From Roseiarcus sp963820095 (GTDB lineage Bacteria; Pseudomonadota; Alphaproteobacteria; Rhizobiales; Beijerinckiaceae): 64,000 nt of DNA. The notes under the pieces were generated by a model. It was not told the DNA's origin, did not search any database, and was given only the letters and a program-made list of their open reading frames with translations. Shown here piece after piece: positions 44,836-53,685 of the stretch (positions are counted from its first letter, which is position 1; each line of letters begins with the position of its first letter). Made by a program: the position numbers and the translations under genes. Where the stretch lies: NCBI GenBank assembly GCA_963820095.1, contig CAWFZA010000018.1:124001-188000 (forward strand), read 5' to 3'.

Positions 44836-46149
44836 TCAGTTTTTGCCGGCGTCCTGCAGGACCTTGGTCGCTTTCTCGGCCGCCTCGTCCAGCGCCGCCT
44901 TCGGCGTCTTGTCTCCAACGACCGCAGCCTGCAGTTCCGGATAGACGACGTTCGAGATCTCGATCCATTCAGCGATCGGCGGGACCGCGAAGGCGTACTT
45001 GGAAGCCTCCTGGAACGCGGTCAGGACTTCCTTCTTATAAGGGTCGTTGGCCGCCTGCTGGATGTCCCATTCCCAGACTGCAGGCCGGGTTGGCAGCGCG
45101 CCATGAGCAGCCTCGATCTTCTGGCTATCGTCGTTGGTCAGCCAAAGGACGAGCGACGCCGCGGCGTCCTTGTTCTTGCACGCCTCGGTCACTGAGAAGC
45201 CATGGCTTCCTGACCATCCGGTATGTTTCCCCGACGATCCGGCCGGCTGAACAATGACGCCAACGTTGCCGGCCACTTTTGATTTTTGCGGATCGTTGAA
45301 GAAGCCGGCCCAGCTCGGCCAATCCAAATCAAGGGCGACCGTCCCGGACGCGAAGCCCTGGCCGAGATCGTCCCAAAGATAATTCGGCGTGCCGGGCGGC
45401 ACAGCCTTGGCCTTGTAGAGATCGACGAACCATTGAAGAGCGCGCACGCCGGCGTCCGAATTGAATGCAGGTCGGCCTTTCGCATCGAGATACTCGCCGC
45501 CTTCCGCGACCAGCATTTCGTAAAAGCGCCCGTTGATCGCCTCTTCCTTGCCGGCAAACTCCGTACCGTAGAAGTTCGGCGGATTGGAGAAAAACATCGC
45601 CTGGTCCTTCACCTGTTGCCAGGTCGTGGGTGGGGCGAGATCGTAGCCGTATTTCTCCTTGAAGGCCTTCTTCTTGGCGTCGTCCGTGTAGTTGCTCTTG
45701 AGATAGTAGAGCGCCGAGACGTCGAACTGGGCGCGCGGCAGCATGTAAAGCTTGCCGTCGATCGTTGCGCCCTTAATGATCCCCGGGACGTATTTGTCGA
45801 GCTCCTCCTTCGGAACCAACTTCGACAGGTCGGTGTAGAGACTCGTATATTGCGGGAGGAACGAGGTGTGGTTCCAGCCGACGCACCAATCGACGCTGTT
45901 GGCGGCAATGTCGGACTTGAGTTCCTTGTCGATGTCGAAGCCGTTCTTCTTGGTGAGAATGTTGACCTTCGCGCCGGTCAGCTTCTCCCATTCGCCGATA
46001 CGGGTGTAGAGCGGCTCATACTGGTCGCCGCCAATGATCTTCGCGCCGATCACGACGCCCGGAAACGATCCGGGTTGATCGGCAGCCGATGCGAGACTGG
46101 ACGCCGTGATCAGCGCCGCTGCGGCGATCATCAAGGGTGCGCGCTTCAT
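44836..46149 (-). CDS. Importer D: CUT1 extracellular sugar-binding protein
   Basis: A 437-residue MalE-type solute-binding protein. The signal peptide is residues 1-22 (MKRAPLMIAAAALITAS... to ASA). ELKSDIAANSVDWCVGWNHTS, LPRAQFDVSALYYLKSNY, YGTEFAGKEEAINGRFYE and LDLDWPSWAGFFNDPQKS follow; aromatic residues line a likely sugar site. I chose the ATG at 46149 for the signal peptide; AGGAGTCCCC-like purines precede it. First gene of the leftward operon, divergent from iclR-type gene. Confidence 0.9.
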   Translation of the reverse strand: MKRAPLMIAAAALITASSLASAADQPGSFPGVVIGAKIIGGDQYEPLYTRIGEWEKLTGAKVNILTKKNGFDIDKELKSDIAANSVDWCVGWNHTSFLPQYTSLYTDLSKLVPKEELDKYVPGIIKGATIDGKLYMLPRAQFDVSALYYLKSNYTDDAKKKAFKEKYGYDLAPPTTWQQVKDQAMFFSNPPNFYGTEFAGKEEAINGRFYEMLVAEGGEYLDAKGRPAFNSDAGVRALQWFVDLYKAKAVPPGTPNYLWDDLGQGFASGTVALDLDWPSWAGFFNDPQKSKVAGNVGVIVQPAGSSGKHTGWSGSHGFSVTEACKNKDAAASLVLWLTNDDSQKIEAAHGALPTRPAVWEWDIQQAANDPYKKEVLTAFQEASKYAFAVPPIAEWIEISNVVYPELQAAVVGDKTPKAALDEAAEKATKVLQDAGKN

Positions 46150-46253
46150 GGGGACTCCTCCGCTAGGTTTTGACGTTTCTCGGCCGGTCGAAAGCGGCTG
46201 GAACGAACGGCGCAAGCGCCGCCCATATTTGAAATTTACATTTAATAGCAAAT

Positions 46254-46268
46254 CATAGAGACTCTATG
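46254..46268. promoter_or_regulatory. Perfect palindrome in the IclR intergenic region
   Basis: CATAGAG-A-CTCTATG is a perfect 7-1-7 inverted repeat in an AT-rich patch (46226-46268), 105 bases before the importer D binding-protein start and 66 bases before the IclR start. IclR proteins bind palindromes of about this size in shared promoters, so it is the best operator candidate for this regulon. Confidence 0.5.
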
Positions 46269-46333
46269 CTGTCAACGAGACGGCCGCGAGCTCTGGCCAG
46301 CTCCTGAAGGCAACGCGGTTGCTGGTCTACGCA

Positions 46334-47119
46334 ATGATTGAATCCGACGATCTCGACCGATATCGCGCTCCCGCCCTCGACAAGGGGCTCGACATCCTCG
46401 AGTTGCTGGCTCGCGAGGAAGAAGGCCTTAGCCAGGCGGAAATCGCCAAGGCGCTTGGGCGCACTCCAAACGAGCATTACCGCATGCTCGAACGGCTGGT
46501 CCGGCGGGGCTACGTCTTCCGCAACGCCAGCGACCGTTATGAACTGACCCTCAAGCTGTTCGGCCTGGCGCATTTCCACCAGCCCATCCGGCGGCTCGTC
46601 TCCCAGGCGACGCCGCTGATGAGCGCCCTCGCGGGCCGCACAATGCAGGCGAACCATCTGGCGGTCTACGACCGCGCCAACGTCACGGTGATCGCCCAAA
46701 TGGACGCGCCCAGCTACTGGGGCATGGCCATCCGCGTCGGCGCCCGCGTTGGCCTCTTCAACACCGGCTCCGGCCACGTCTTGCTCGCCTTCCGCGCCGC
46801 CGAGGAACGCGCCGCGATGATCGCCGAGCAGGTCGCGGGCGACGAGGAGCAGACCTGTCCCGAGGACATCGAGGAGCGGCTCGCCCAGATCCGCCAACGC
46901 GGCTACGAGGTGATGCCGAGCCAGCAGACAGCCGGCGTCTACAACCTGTCCGCGCCAGTGCTGGGCGCCGACAATAACGCGCTCGCCGCCCTGACCTGCC
47001 CCTACATTGCGCCCCTCAATCGACCCAAGGCGCCGGATATCCCTAAAACCATCGCATTACTGCAAGAAACCGCGGAAGCCCTGTCCCTGCGGGTTCGCGG
47101 CCAAGTCGATGCAACCTAG
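46334..47119 (+). CDS. IclR-family transcriptional regulator
   Basis: A 261-residue regulator. The winged HTH is at residues about 10-65 (ALDKGLDILELLA, LSQAEIAKALGRTPNEHYRML, RRGYVF), then the IclR effector domain with NHLAVYDRANVTVIAQMD, RVGARVGLFNTGSGHVLLAF and QQTAGVYNLSAPVLGADNNA. I chose the ATG at 46334; a TTG five codons earlier is less likely. Divergent from importer D and first of the rightward group, it probably represses or activates both by sensing a pathway metabolite. Confidence 0.9.
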   Translation: MIESDDLDRYRAPALDKGLDILELLAREEEGLSQAEIAKALGRTPNEHYRMLERLVRRGYVFRNASDRYELTLKLFGLAHFHQPIRRLVSQATPLMSALAGRTMQANHLAVYDRANVTVIAQMDAPSYWGMAIRVGARVGLFNTGSGHVLLAFRAAEERAAMIAEQVAGDEEQTCPEDIEERLAQIRQRGYEVMPSQQTAGVYNLSAPVLGADNNALAALTCPYIAPLNRPKAPDIPKTIALLQETAEALSLRVRGQVDAT

Positions 47120-47205
47120 CTGCTCGGCTCGCGATTTCTATTTGAATGATCTCTTCACATATGATTATGTCCGGCGCGAGGAAACCTTGGAGCCCGCGGG
47201 GCGCG

Positions 47206-48054
47206 ATGCCAACGCCGATAATCGACACGCATCTCCACCTCATCTATCGCGACCGCCTGAGCTATCCCTGGCTGGCCGACGTCGCCCCGCTCAATCGCGA
47301 TTTTTCCTATGAAACCTACGCCGCGGAGGCGCGGCGTTGCGGCATTACCGACGCCATGCACATGGAGGTCGACGTTGCGCCCGACGAAATCGAGGCCGAA
47401 ACCCGCGAAGTCGAGGGCCTTGCGCGCCGGCCTGAGAGCCTGTTGCGCGGCGCGATCAGTTCGTGTCGTCCGGAGGATGACGGCTTCCCCGCCTTTCTCG
47501 ACCGTCAGCTCGCCAATCCCTTTGTCAAAGGGTTCCGACGCGTGCTGCATGTCGTCCCCGAGGATCTAAGTGAAGGCGCGACGTTCCGCGCCAATATCAA
47601 GCGGCTTGCGGGAGCTGCACGGCCATTCGACCTTTGCGTACGGCCGGACCAGATCGACAAGGCAATAGCGCTCGCTGACTGCGCGCCCTCGGTCCAGTTT
47701 GTCCTCGATCACTGCGGCGTGCCGGCGATCAAGGACCGCGCCGAGCATCCCTGGCGCGAGAGCATCGCGGAGATCGCAAAGCGCGCCAATGTCGCGGTCA
47801 AGATTTCCGGGGTCGTCGCCTATGCGGATCCGGAAGGATGGACCGTCGACGACCTTCGACCTTATGTCGAACACGCGATCGAAAGCTTCGGCTGGAACCG
47901 GGTTGTCTGGGGCAGCGATTGGCCGGTCTGCACTCTGACTGCGTCACTGGCGCTCTGGGTCGCGGCGGCCCAGGCGATCACGCTCGGCGCGTCGGCAAGC
48001 GAGCGTGAGCGCCTGTTCAGCGCCAACGCCCGCCGCCTATGGCGGCTCGCGTGA
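47206..48054 (+). CDS. Amidohydrolase_2 family protein, lactonase-like (3)
   Basis: A 282-residue TIM-barrel hydrolase. IIDTHLHLIYRDRLSYPWL holds the metal His pair; AMHMEVDVAPDEI, FVKGFRRVLHV, FVLDHCGVPAI, VAVKISGVVAY and RVVWGSDWPVCTL match the same COG3618 group as the 31.7-kb protein. A likely sugar-lactone hydrolase. I placed the start at ATG 47206, where the metal motif follows at once. It is separated from the IclR gene by 86 bases and followed by the MaoC gene after 16. Confidence 0.87.
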   Translation: MPTPIIDTHLHLIYRDRLSYPWLADVAPLNRDFSYETYAAEARRCGITDAMHMEVDVAPDEIEAETREVEGLARRPESLLRGAISSCRPEDDGFPAFLDRQLANPFVKGFRRVLHVVPEDLSEGATFRANIKRLAGAARPFDLCVRPDQIDKAIALADCAPSVQFVLDHCGVPAIKDRAEHPWRESIAEIAKRANVAVKISGVVAYADPEGWTVDDLRPYVEHAIESFGWNRVVWGSDWPVCTLTASLALWVAAAQAITLGASASERERLFSANARRLWRLA

Positions 48055-48070
48055 GCGGGGAGCGCGAGCA

Positions 48071-48625
48071 ATGAGCGTCTCGCCCACGGTCGGCGTCTCG
48101 ACCACGCGTCCGACGGACATGCCGCCTGACCATGCCGAACTGCCGGTCTGGAATGCGGAGAACTGGTTCTACGAGGATTTCGAGGTCGGCCATCGCATCC
48201 GATCGTTGCGCCGGACGATCTCGGAGGGCGAGTCGATGTCGTTCAACGCGCTCGTCCTCGACATGCATCCTTATGTCGCCGATCAGATGTTCGCGGAACA
48301 TGAGGGGATCTTCGGAAAGCGCCTCGTCGCCGGCGCGTTCGTCTTCTCGGCGGGCCTTGGCCTCGTCGCCACGAACTGCGTCAACGCCTTCTCATATGGC
48401 TACGACAAGCTGCGTTTCATCAAGCCTGTGTTCATCGGCGACACGATCTACACCGTCCGCGCCAATCTCGAGAAGCGGCCGAAATACCAGGCGATGGGGC
48501 TCATCAAGGCAAGCTACTCCGTTTTCAAGGGCGAAGGCGAGCTAGCGATGTACTGCGAGCACCTGCAGACGGTGAAATATCGCGATCCCTCCGCTTTCGC
48601 TGATCATGCGGAGACGCAGTCGTGA
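48071..48625 (+). CDS. MaoC-type hot-dog dehydratase (2)
   Basis: A 184-residue MaoC-like protein. WFYEDFEVGHRIRSLRRTI begins the hot-dog fold; the hydratase loop is FNALVLDMHPYVAD, a departure from the common D-x-N-P-x-H. SYGYDKLRFIKPVFIGDTIY is nearly identical to the 38.8-kb MaoC protein. The stop overlaps the CoA-transferase start by four bases (GTGA). Expected substrate: an unsaturated or 3-hydroxyacyl-CoA supplied by that transferase. The altered loop may mean a different substrate or a structural partner for the other MaoC. Confidence 0.83.
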   Translation: MSVSPTVGVSTTRPTDMPPDHAELPVWNAENWFYEDFEVGHRIRSLRRTISEGESMSFNALVLDMHPYVADQMFAEHEGIFGKRLVAGAFVFSAGLGLVATNCVNAFSYGYDKLRFIKPVFIGDTIYTVRANLEKRPKYQAMGLIKASYSVFKGEGELAMYCEHLQTVKYRDPSAFADHAETQS

Positions 48626-49764
48626 CCGAGGCGCTGCTCGAGGGGCTGCTCGTTCTCGACATGAGCCAGTTTCTGTCCGGACCTTTCGCCGCGCTCCGGC
48701 TCGGCGATCTGGGCGCCCGCGTGATCAAGGTCGAGCGGCCGGACGGAGGCGACCTCTGCCGACGCCTCTACCTCACCGACACCGAAATCGGCGGCGATTC
48801 GACGCTCTTCCACGCCATCAATCGCGGCAAGCTCAGCTTCGCCGCTGATTTCAAGAATCCCAGCGACATCGCGGCCGTGAAGGCGCTGATCGGAAAGGCC
48901 GACGTCCTCATCCAGAATTTTCGCCCAGGCGTTATCAACCGCCTCGGGCTCGATTACGCGGCCGCGAAAGCCATCAACCCGGGCATCGTCTACGCGTCAA
49001 TCACCGGTTACGGCGACGATGGGCCGTGGGCGAACCTGCCGGGACAGGACCTGCTGGCGCAGGCCCGCTCGGGCCTCATGTGGCTGAACGGCGATCGCGA
49101 CCAGGGCCCGGTGCCGTTCGGCCTCGCGATCGCGGACCTGCTCGCCGGAAGCGCGATCGTGCAGGGCGCGCTCGCCGCGCTGGTGCGGCGCGGGCGGACA
49201 GGCGAAGGCGCGCATATCGAAACGAGCCTGCTCGAGGCGCTGGTCGATTTTCAGTTCGAGGTGTTGACGACCTATCTTAACGACGGCGGCCGTATGCCGA
49301 CGCGCTCGGCGTTTCGCAACGCGCACGCCTATCTCGCGGCGCCCTATGGCGTCTATCCGACCCGCGACGGCTGGATCGCCATAGCAATGACGCCTCTCGA
49401 CAAGCTTGCGACAGCGCTGGAGCTGCCCTCGATCGCTCTGCCCGCCAGGGCTGGATTCGAGAAACGCGACGACATCAAACGGATGATCTCCGACCATGTG
49501 GCGACGCGGCCGACGGCGCAATGGCTTGACCGCATGCAGCCGCTCGATATTTGGTGCGCCGAGGTCCTTGACTGGCCGGCCCTGCTCGAAGGCGAGGCGT
49601 TCCGCAGGCTTGGCATGTTGCAGACCGTCGTCAGCCCGGACGGGCATTCCGTGCGCACGACGCGCTCACCCATCCGCGTCGACGGGGTCCGCTACGAATG
49701 CCTGGACGCTGCGCCACGCATTGGCGAACATACCCAAGCCTTGCGCGCCGAGATAGGGCTGTGA
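48622..49764 (+). CDS. CaiB/BaiF family III CoA-transferase (2)
   Basis: A 380-residue CoA-transferase starting with GTG inside the MaoC stop. LLVLDMSQFLSGPFAALRLG, ARVIKVERPDGGD, GKLSFAADFKNP, IQNFRPGV and the catalytic Asp172 (FGLAIADLLAG) are present. It is clearly a different subfamily from the 28.3-kb transferase. With MaoC it forms a CoA activation/hydration pair embedded in a sugar-oxidation gene set. The donor and acceptor are unknown. Confidence 0.88.
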   Translation: MTEALLEGLLVLDMSQFLSGPFAALRLGDLGARVIKVERPDGGDLCRRLYLTDTEIGGDSTLFHAINRGKLSFAADFKNPSDIAAVKALIGKADVLIQNFRPGVINRLGLDYAAAKAINPGIVYASITGYGDDGPWANLPGQDLLAQARSGLMWLNGDRDQGPVPFGLAIADLLAGSAIVQGALAALVRRGRTGEGAHIETSLLEALVDFQFEVLTTYLNDGGRMPTRSAFRNAHAYLAAPYGVYPTRDGWIAIAMTPLDKLATALELPSIALPARAGFEKRDDIKRMISDHVATRPTAQWLDRMQPLDIWCAEVLDWPALLEGEAFRRLGMLQTVVSPDGHSVRTTRSPIRVDGVRYECLDAAPRIGEHTQALRAEIGL

Positions 49765-49780
49765 CGTGAAGGGACACGCG

Positions 49781-50731
49781 GTGAAGGTTCTGGTCACGGG
49801 CGGAACGGGGTTCATCGGCGCCTGCGTTGTCCGCAATCTGCTGGCGCGAGGCGTGCCTGTGGTCATCGGCGAATATGTGCGCGACGACGCGGTTCTCGCT
49901 GGGCTCGGCGGCGCCGACTTCGCGCTTGTGGACGTCGCCGACCCCAAGGCGATCGAAGCCGTCTTTGCGAAGCATCCCGATCTCACGCATTGCATCCATC
50001 TCGCCTATCTGATGAGCGCGGAGGTCGAGGCCGATATGCCGCGGGGCGTGATGGTGAACCTGCTCGGCATGGTCAACATGTTTGAGGCGGCCGTGCGCCA
50101 TAAGCTGACGCGACTCGTTTTCACCAGCAGCGAGACGGTGTTTGGCGCCTCGCAGGCGGTCTATGGCGACCGGCCGGTTGTCGAGGACGATTATTGCGGC
50201 CCGAACGATCATTTCTTCACCTACGGCGTAATGAAGATCCTCGACGAGTTCATGGCCCGCAAATACGCCGCCAAACACGGGATGAGTATCGCCTGCACCC
50301 GTCCTGCTGTCGTCTTCGGGCACGGCCGCAAGCGCGGTTCGGTTTTGTGGGCCGAGGCTTTCGCAACCCAACCCGCCCTCGGCTGCGTGGCGGATCTGCC
50401 GTTTTCTCGGCTTTCGCGAGACACCTGGATCTACAAGGATGATTGCGCCGAACAGCTCGTTCGCCTCGCCCTGAAGCCGTCCTTGTCGCATTTCGCCTAC
50501 AACAACGGCGGGGCGAGCGTGACTGCGGAGGAGCTCGCCGCTGCGGTGCGCCACTGGCTGCCCGACGCTCAGTTCAAGTTCGACGAGACGAAGCCAACGA
50601 CGCCGCTGATCGACCGGCAGGACGGAGTGCGGATCGAGGCGGAAACCGGATTCAAGCCGCGACCGCTGCTCGAAGGCGTGCGCGCCCATATCAACGAAGC
50701 GCGGAAGGAGGCGGGCCTCGCGCCCGTGTGA
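49781..50731 (+). CDS. NAD-dependent epimerase/dehydratase (extended SDR)
   Basis: A 316-residue extended SDR. VKVLVTGGTGFIGACVVRNL carries the TGxxGxxG motif; catalytic Ser116/117 (TSSETVFG) and Tyr148/Lys152 (TYGVMK) are present. I prefer the GTG at 49781 because AAGGGA lies six bases upstream; a GTG at 49766 also exists. It may oxidise or epimerise the imported sugar. Starts 16 bases after the CoA-transferase stop and ends two bases before the MetE-like gene. Confidence 0.87.
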   Translation: MKVLVTGGTGFIGACVVRNLLARGVPVVIGEYVRDDAVLAGLGGADFALVDVADPKAIEAVFAKHPDLTHCIHLAYLMSAEVEADMPRGVMVNLLGMVNMFEAAVRHKLTRLVFTSSETVFGASQAVYGDRPVVEDDYCGPNDHFFTYGVMKILDEFMARKYAAKHGMSIACTRPAVVFGHGRKRGSVLWAEAFATQPALGCVADLPFSRLSRDTWIYKDDCAEQLVRLALKPSLSHFAYNNGGASVTAEELAAAVRHWLPDAQFKFDETKPTTPLIDRQDGVRIEAETGFKPRPLLEGVRAHINEARKEAGLAPV

Positions 50732-50733
50732 GC

Positions 50734-51724
50734 ATGACGCGATACCGCAACACCGTGGTCGGCAGCTATCCGCGTCCGACCCAGGCCGCCGACACGATGA
50801 AGAAGCCAACGCTGACCCAAGCCGACACCGACGACATGGTGCGCTGGGCGGCGCAGGACCAGAGCAATCTCGGGCTCGACGTCATCACCGACGGCGAGGC
50901 CTATCGCGAGAACATGTATTATTTCTATCAGAAGCGCGTTGACGGCGTGACCTTCGAAGACATGCCGCGCTTGACCTTCGGAGATGCGGGCTTCGGCATC
51001 GAATGTCCGCGGGTGATAGGGAAGCTCGACAATCCTCGTTTCCAGCTCGCGCATAATTGGAAGCTCGCGCGTGACGCGGCTCCGCCCGGCGTGCGCGTCA
51101 AGCAAACTGTCACCGGACCGCATGTGCTGACGCGCTTCAGCGTCAACGAGCGCAAGGATCTCTATTCCGACGACCAGGCATTGTGCCGCGCTTGGGCCGA
51201 CGTCCTGAAGCAGGAGCTTGACGAGGTTATCCTGGCGGGATGCACGGACATCCAGTTCGACGAGCCCATGTGGACAGAAGCGCCCCAGCAGAGCGAATGG
51301 GCGGCGGACATCCTGAACGAGTTGATCGACTCACTACCCAACACAACTCGAGTCGGATTGCACGTTTGTGGCGGCAACCCGCGAAGGAAGCGAGTTCTAC
51401 TTCACAAAATACACAGATCTCGCTCCCGCCTTCCGCAAGATGCACATCGACGAGGTGCTGCTCGAACATTGCACGCTGAGCTACGACCTTATGGACTTGT
51501 GGAAGGACTGGGATTTTAAGGGCGATTTAGGCCTCGGCGTGATCGACCAGCGCAGCGACGACATCGAGACCGTGGACGTGGTGCGCAAGCGTGTCGAACC
51601 GGCGCTGAAACATTTCCCACGCGAGCGCCTGATCCTCACGAGCGAATGCGGCTTCGGCCACGTCCCGCTCGACATCACGCGCAAGAAGCTCGCCGTGCTC
51701 GTCGAGGCGTCCCGCACGCTTTGA
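50734..51724 (+). CDS. MetE C-terminal-domain-like methyltransferase, one frame break
   Basis: About 329 residues resembling only the catalytic, zinc-binding half of cobalamin-independent methionine synthase. TVVGSYPRP is at the start, ITDGEAYRENMYYFY and DIQFDEPMW follow; zinc ligand candidates are His and Cys in LHVCGGN and Cys in LTSECGFGH. The N-terminal folate half of MetE is absent, so it may be a methyl transfer or lyase enzyme for another substrate. The frame breaks near 51379 (GGCAACCCGCGAAG; one C extra); 991 bases is 3x330+1. Last gene of the rightward IclR group. Confidence 0.8.
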
Positions 51725-51730
51725 ACGCGC

Positions 51731-52693
51731 TCAGATCGTCGCGCGGACGTGCGGCTCGCGGCCGTAGAGCGATACGAGCGCGACAATCAGCAGGCCGAGC
51801 GCCGCCTCGACCATGGCAGGCGAAAGGCCGAGCCCGATGAGCAGCGTGTTGATCTCAATCAGCACAAGCGCGCCCGCAGCAGTTCCAATGAGGCCGCCGC
51901 GCCCTCCAACCAATGTCGTTCCGCCGATCACGACGGCGGCGATGGTCTGAAACAGGTAAGGCTGGCCCACGTCGCCATACGCCGATCCCGTGAAGCCGAG
52001 GAGCAGCACGCCCGCCGCAGCGGCGAGCAGCGCGCTCAGGGCGTAGGTCGTTGTCCAGATCGCGCGCAGCGAAATCAGGGCGTAAGGAGCCGCGCGAGGA
52101 TTGCTGCCGACAGCGTAGAGACGACGCCCGAACGGCGTTCGCGCGAGACCGACGCTCATGACTGCGATGAGAACGACAAACGATGGAACCAACCACGGGA
52201 CCGGCAGCGGCCCCGCACGCCCGCCAATAGACACGAACTTCGTCACCGAGTCCGGAGCCGAGCCGGCAGGAAACCCAGCCGTCCAAAGCAAGACTGCGCC
52301 CTGGATCGCCGTGCCGACCCCAAGCGTCACGATGAGAGGATGGATCGCGAGCGTCGAGGATAGGGCGCCGTTGAAAGCCCCAATAACGAGCGCAAGCACA
52401 CCGACGACGCCGCAGACAAGCACAAAACTCATGCCGTCGCCATAGAGCTGCGCGGCGACCACATTTGCGAATCCGATCACAAAAGGCGTCGAAAGGTCGA
52501 TGCCGCCGATCAGCACGACAAGCGTCTGGCCGATCGACGCGACGCCGAGGAGCGAGGCGAGCACCAGCATCGAGCGGACAGTGAACTCGCTGCTGTAGCC
52601 CTCGATGAGAACCGAGCCCGCAATATGCAGGGCAATCGCCAGCAGGATTGCCGCGGCGACGCGCCTTCCTGTCGGATTGAGCCGAGCGATCAT
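51731..52693 (-). CDS. Importer E: ribose-type ABC permease (2)
   Basis: A 320-residue RbsC-family permease, about eight to ten hydrophobic segments. TLVVLIGGIDLSTPFVIGF, STLAIHPLIVTLGVG, FGRRLYAVGSNPRAA and AVVIGGTTLVGGRGGLIG are present. The ATG at 52693 overlaps the preceding permease stop by four bases. Sequence upstream in frame belongs to that gene. It forms a heterodimer with the permease encoded next to it, as in AI-2/LsrCD-type systems. Confidence 0.9.
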   Translation of the reverse strand: MIARLNPTGRRVAAAILLAIALHIAGSVLIEGYSSEFTVRSMLVLASLLGVASIGQTLVVLIGGIDLSTPFVIGFANVVAAQLYGDGMSFVLVCGVVGVLALVIGAFNGALSSTLAIHPLIVTLGVGTAIQGAVLLWTAGFPAGSAPDSVTKFVSIGGRAGPLPVPWLVPSFVVLIAVMSVGLARTPFGRRLYAVGSNPRAAPYALISLRAIWTTTYALSALLAAAAGVLLLGFTGSAYGDVGQPYLFQTIAAVVIGGTTLVGGRGGLIGTAAGALVLIEINTLLIGLGLSPAMVEAALGLLIVALVSLYGREPHVRATI

Positions 52694-53685
52694 CGACTCG
52701 CCGTCCAGCGTTCGGACATGGCGATCAGTCCGTTGAGCGAGATTGAAGCGACAAGGATAAGCCCGTAGGCGATCTGCAGGACGAAGGTTGAGACGTTGAA
52801 GTAGGTCAACGCGCTCTGTAGGAGGAAGATGTCCGAAGCTCCAACAATCGCCGCAAGAACGCCTCCGCGGCCGCCGGCTAGGCTCACTCCGCCGAGCGCC
52901 ACGGCGGAGATCGACAAGAGTGTGAAGCTGCCTCCTACATTGGGATCGGCTGAGCCGATCAAGGCGGTCAGCAAAAGTCCAGCCACGCCGGCAAACAGTC
53001 CCGTCAGGCAATAGGATAGAAACCGCACCCAAGCGACCGGCACGCCCGCAGTGTAGCACGCTCGATCATCACTACCGACCGCCATGAGCTGATCGTAGTA
53101 GGGAAGCTGTTTAATCGCGAGCCAGAACAAGATCACCGCAACAAGCGGGACGATCGACAACTCACCCGAAAGGCTCTTGATCCATGTCGCAACGCTTCCG
53201 GTCGGCGCTGGAACGACCGTCAGCGTCAGCCCCGTGAAAAGCAGATAGGTTCCGAGCGTCGCGACGATCGGTTGAATTCGCACGAACGCCGCAAGAGCTC
53301 CGTTAAGCGCGCCCGCGATCACGCCTACCGCAAGCGCCGCTGGGATGACTATCCAGGGCGATGAGATTCCAGCGTCCGCAATGAGAACCTGCACGATGAT
53401 CGCGTTGACCAAGCCCATGAGCGGCCCAACCGAGACATCGATGCCGCCGCGTCCGCCGAGGATCGCTGGTGTCGCAGCGATTGAAGCTGCGATCAAAGGA
53501 CCGGCAAGGCCGATCGTCGCGCCCCACGCCGCCGGCGCGAAGCGGGCGGGATTGAGCAGGACATTGACAATGAGCAGCACCACCAACAGGACGAGAGCGA
53601 AGCCGGTCTCGCGGCGCCGTTCGATCTGTCGCCAGAACGATCTGCCCGCAGTTGCGCGTGGTGGGGGCGCGACGGCGTCGGTCAC
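52690..53685 (-). CDS. Importer E: ribose-type ABC permease (1)
   Basis: A 331-residue RbsC-family permease. AILGGRGGIDVSVGPLMG replaces the usual GGIDLSVG site; FVRIQPIVATLGTYLLF, VGSDDRACYTAGV and AVALGGVSLAGGRGGVLA follow. Four-base overlaps join it to the ATPase upstream and the second permease downstream. Confidence 0.9.
   Translation of the reverse strand: MTDAVAPPPRATAGRSFWRQIERRRETGFALVLLVVLLIVNVLLNPARFAPAAWGATIGLAGPLIAASIAATPAILGGRGGIDVSVGPLMGLVNAIIVQVLIADAGISSPWIVIPAALAVGVIAGALNGALAAFVRIQPIVATLGTYLLFTGLTLTVVPAPTGSVATWIKSLSGELSIVPLVAVILFWLAIKQLPYYDQLMAVGSDDRACYTAGVPVAWVRFLSYCLTGLFAGVAGLLLTALIGSADPNVGGSFTLLSISAVALGGVSLAGGRGGVLAAIVGASDIFLLQSALTYFNVSTFVLQIAYGLILVASISLNGLIAMSERWTASR

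Noticed and set aside
50443..51519. Open frame fusing the epimerase tail with the MetE-like start
   Set aside because: The first 97 codons are out of frame with the epimerase and lack any family pattern; the MetE-like gene starts at ATG 50734.
51731..53059. Longer permease starting within the preceding permease gene
   Set aside because: The extra N-terminus is an arginine-rich shadow. The ATG at 52693 with a four-base overlap is the natural start.
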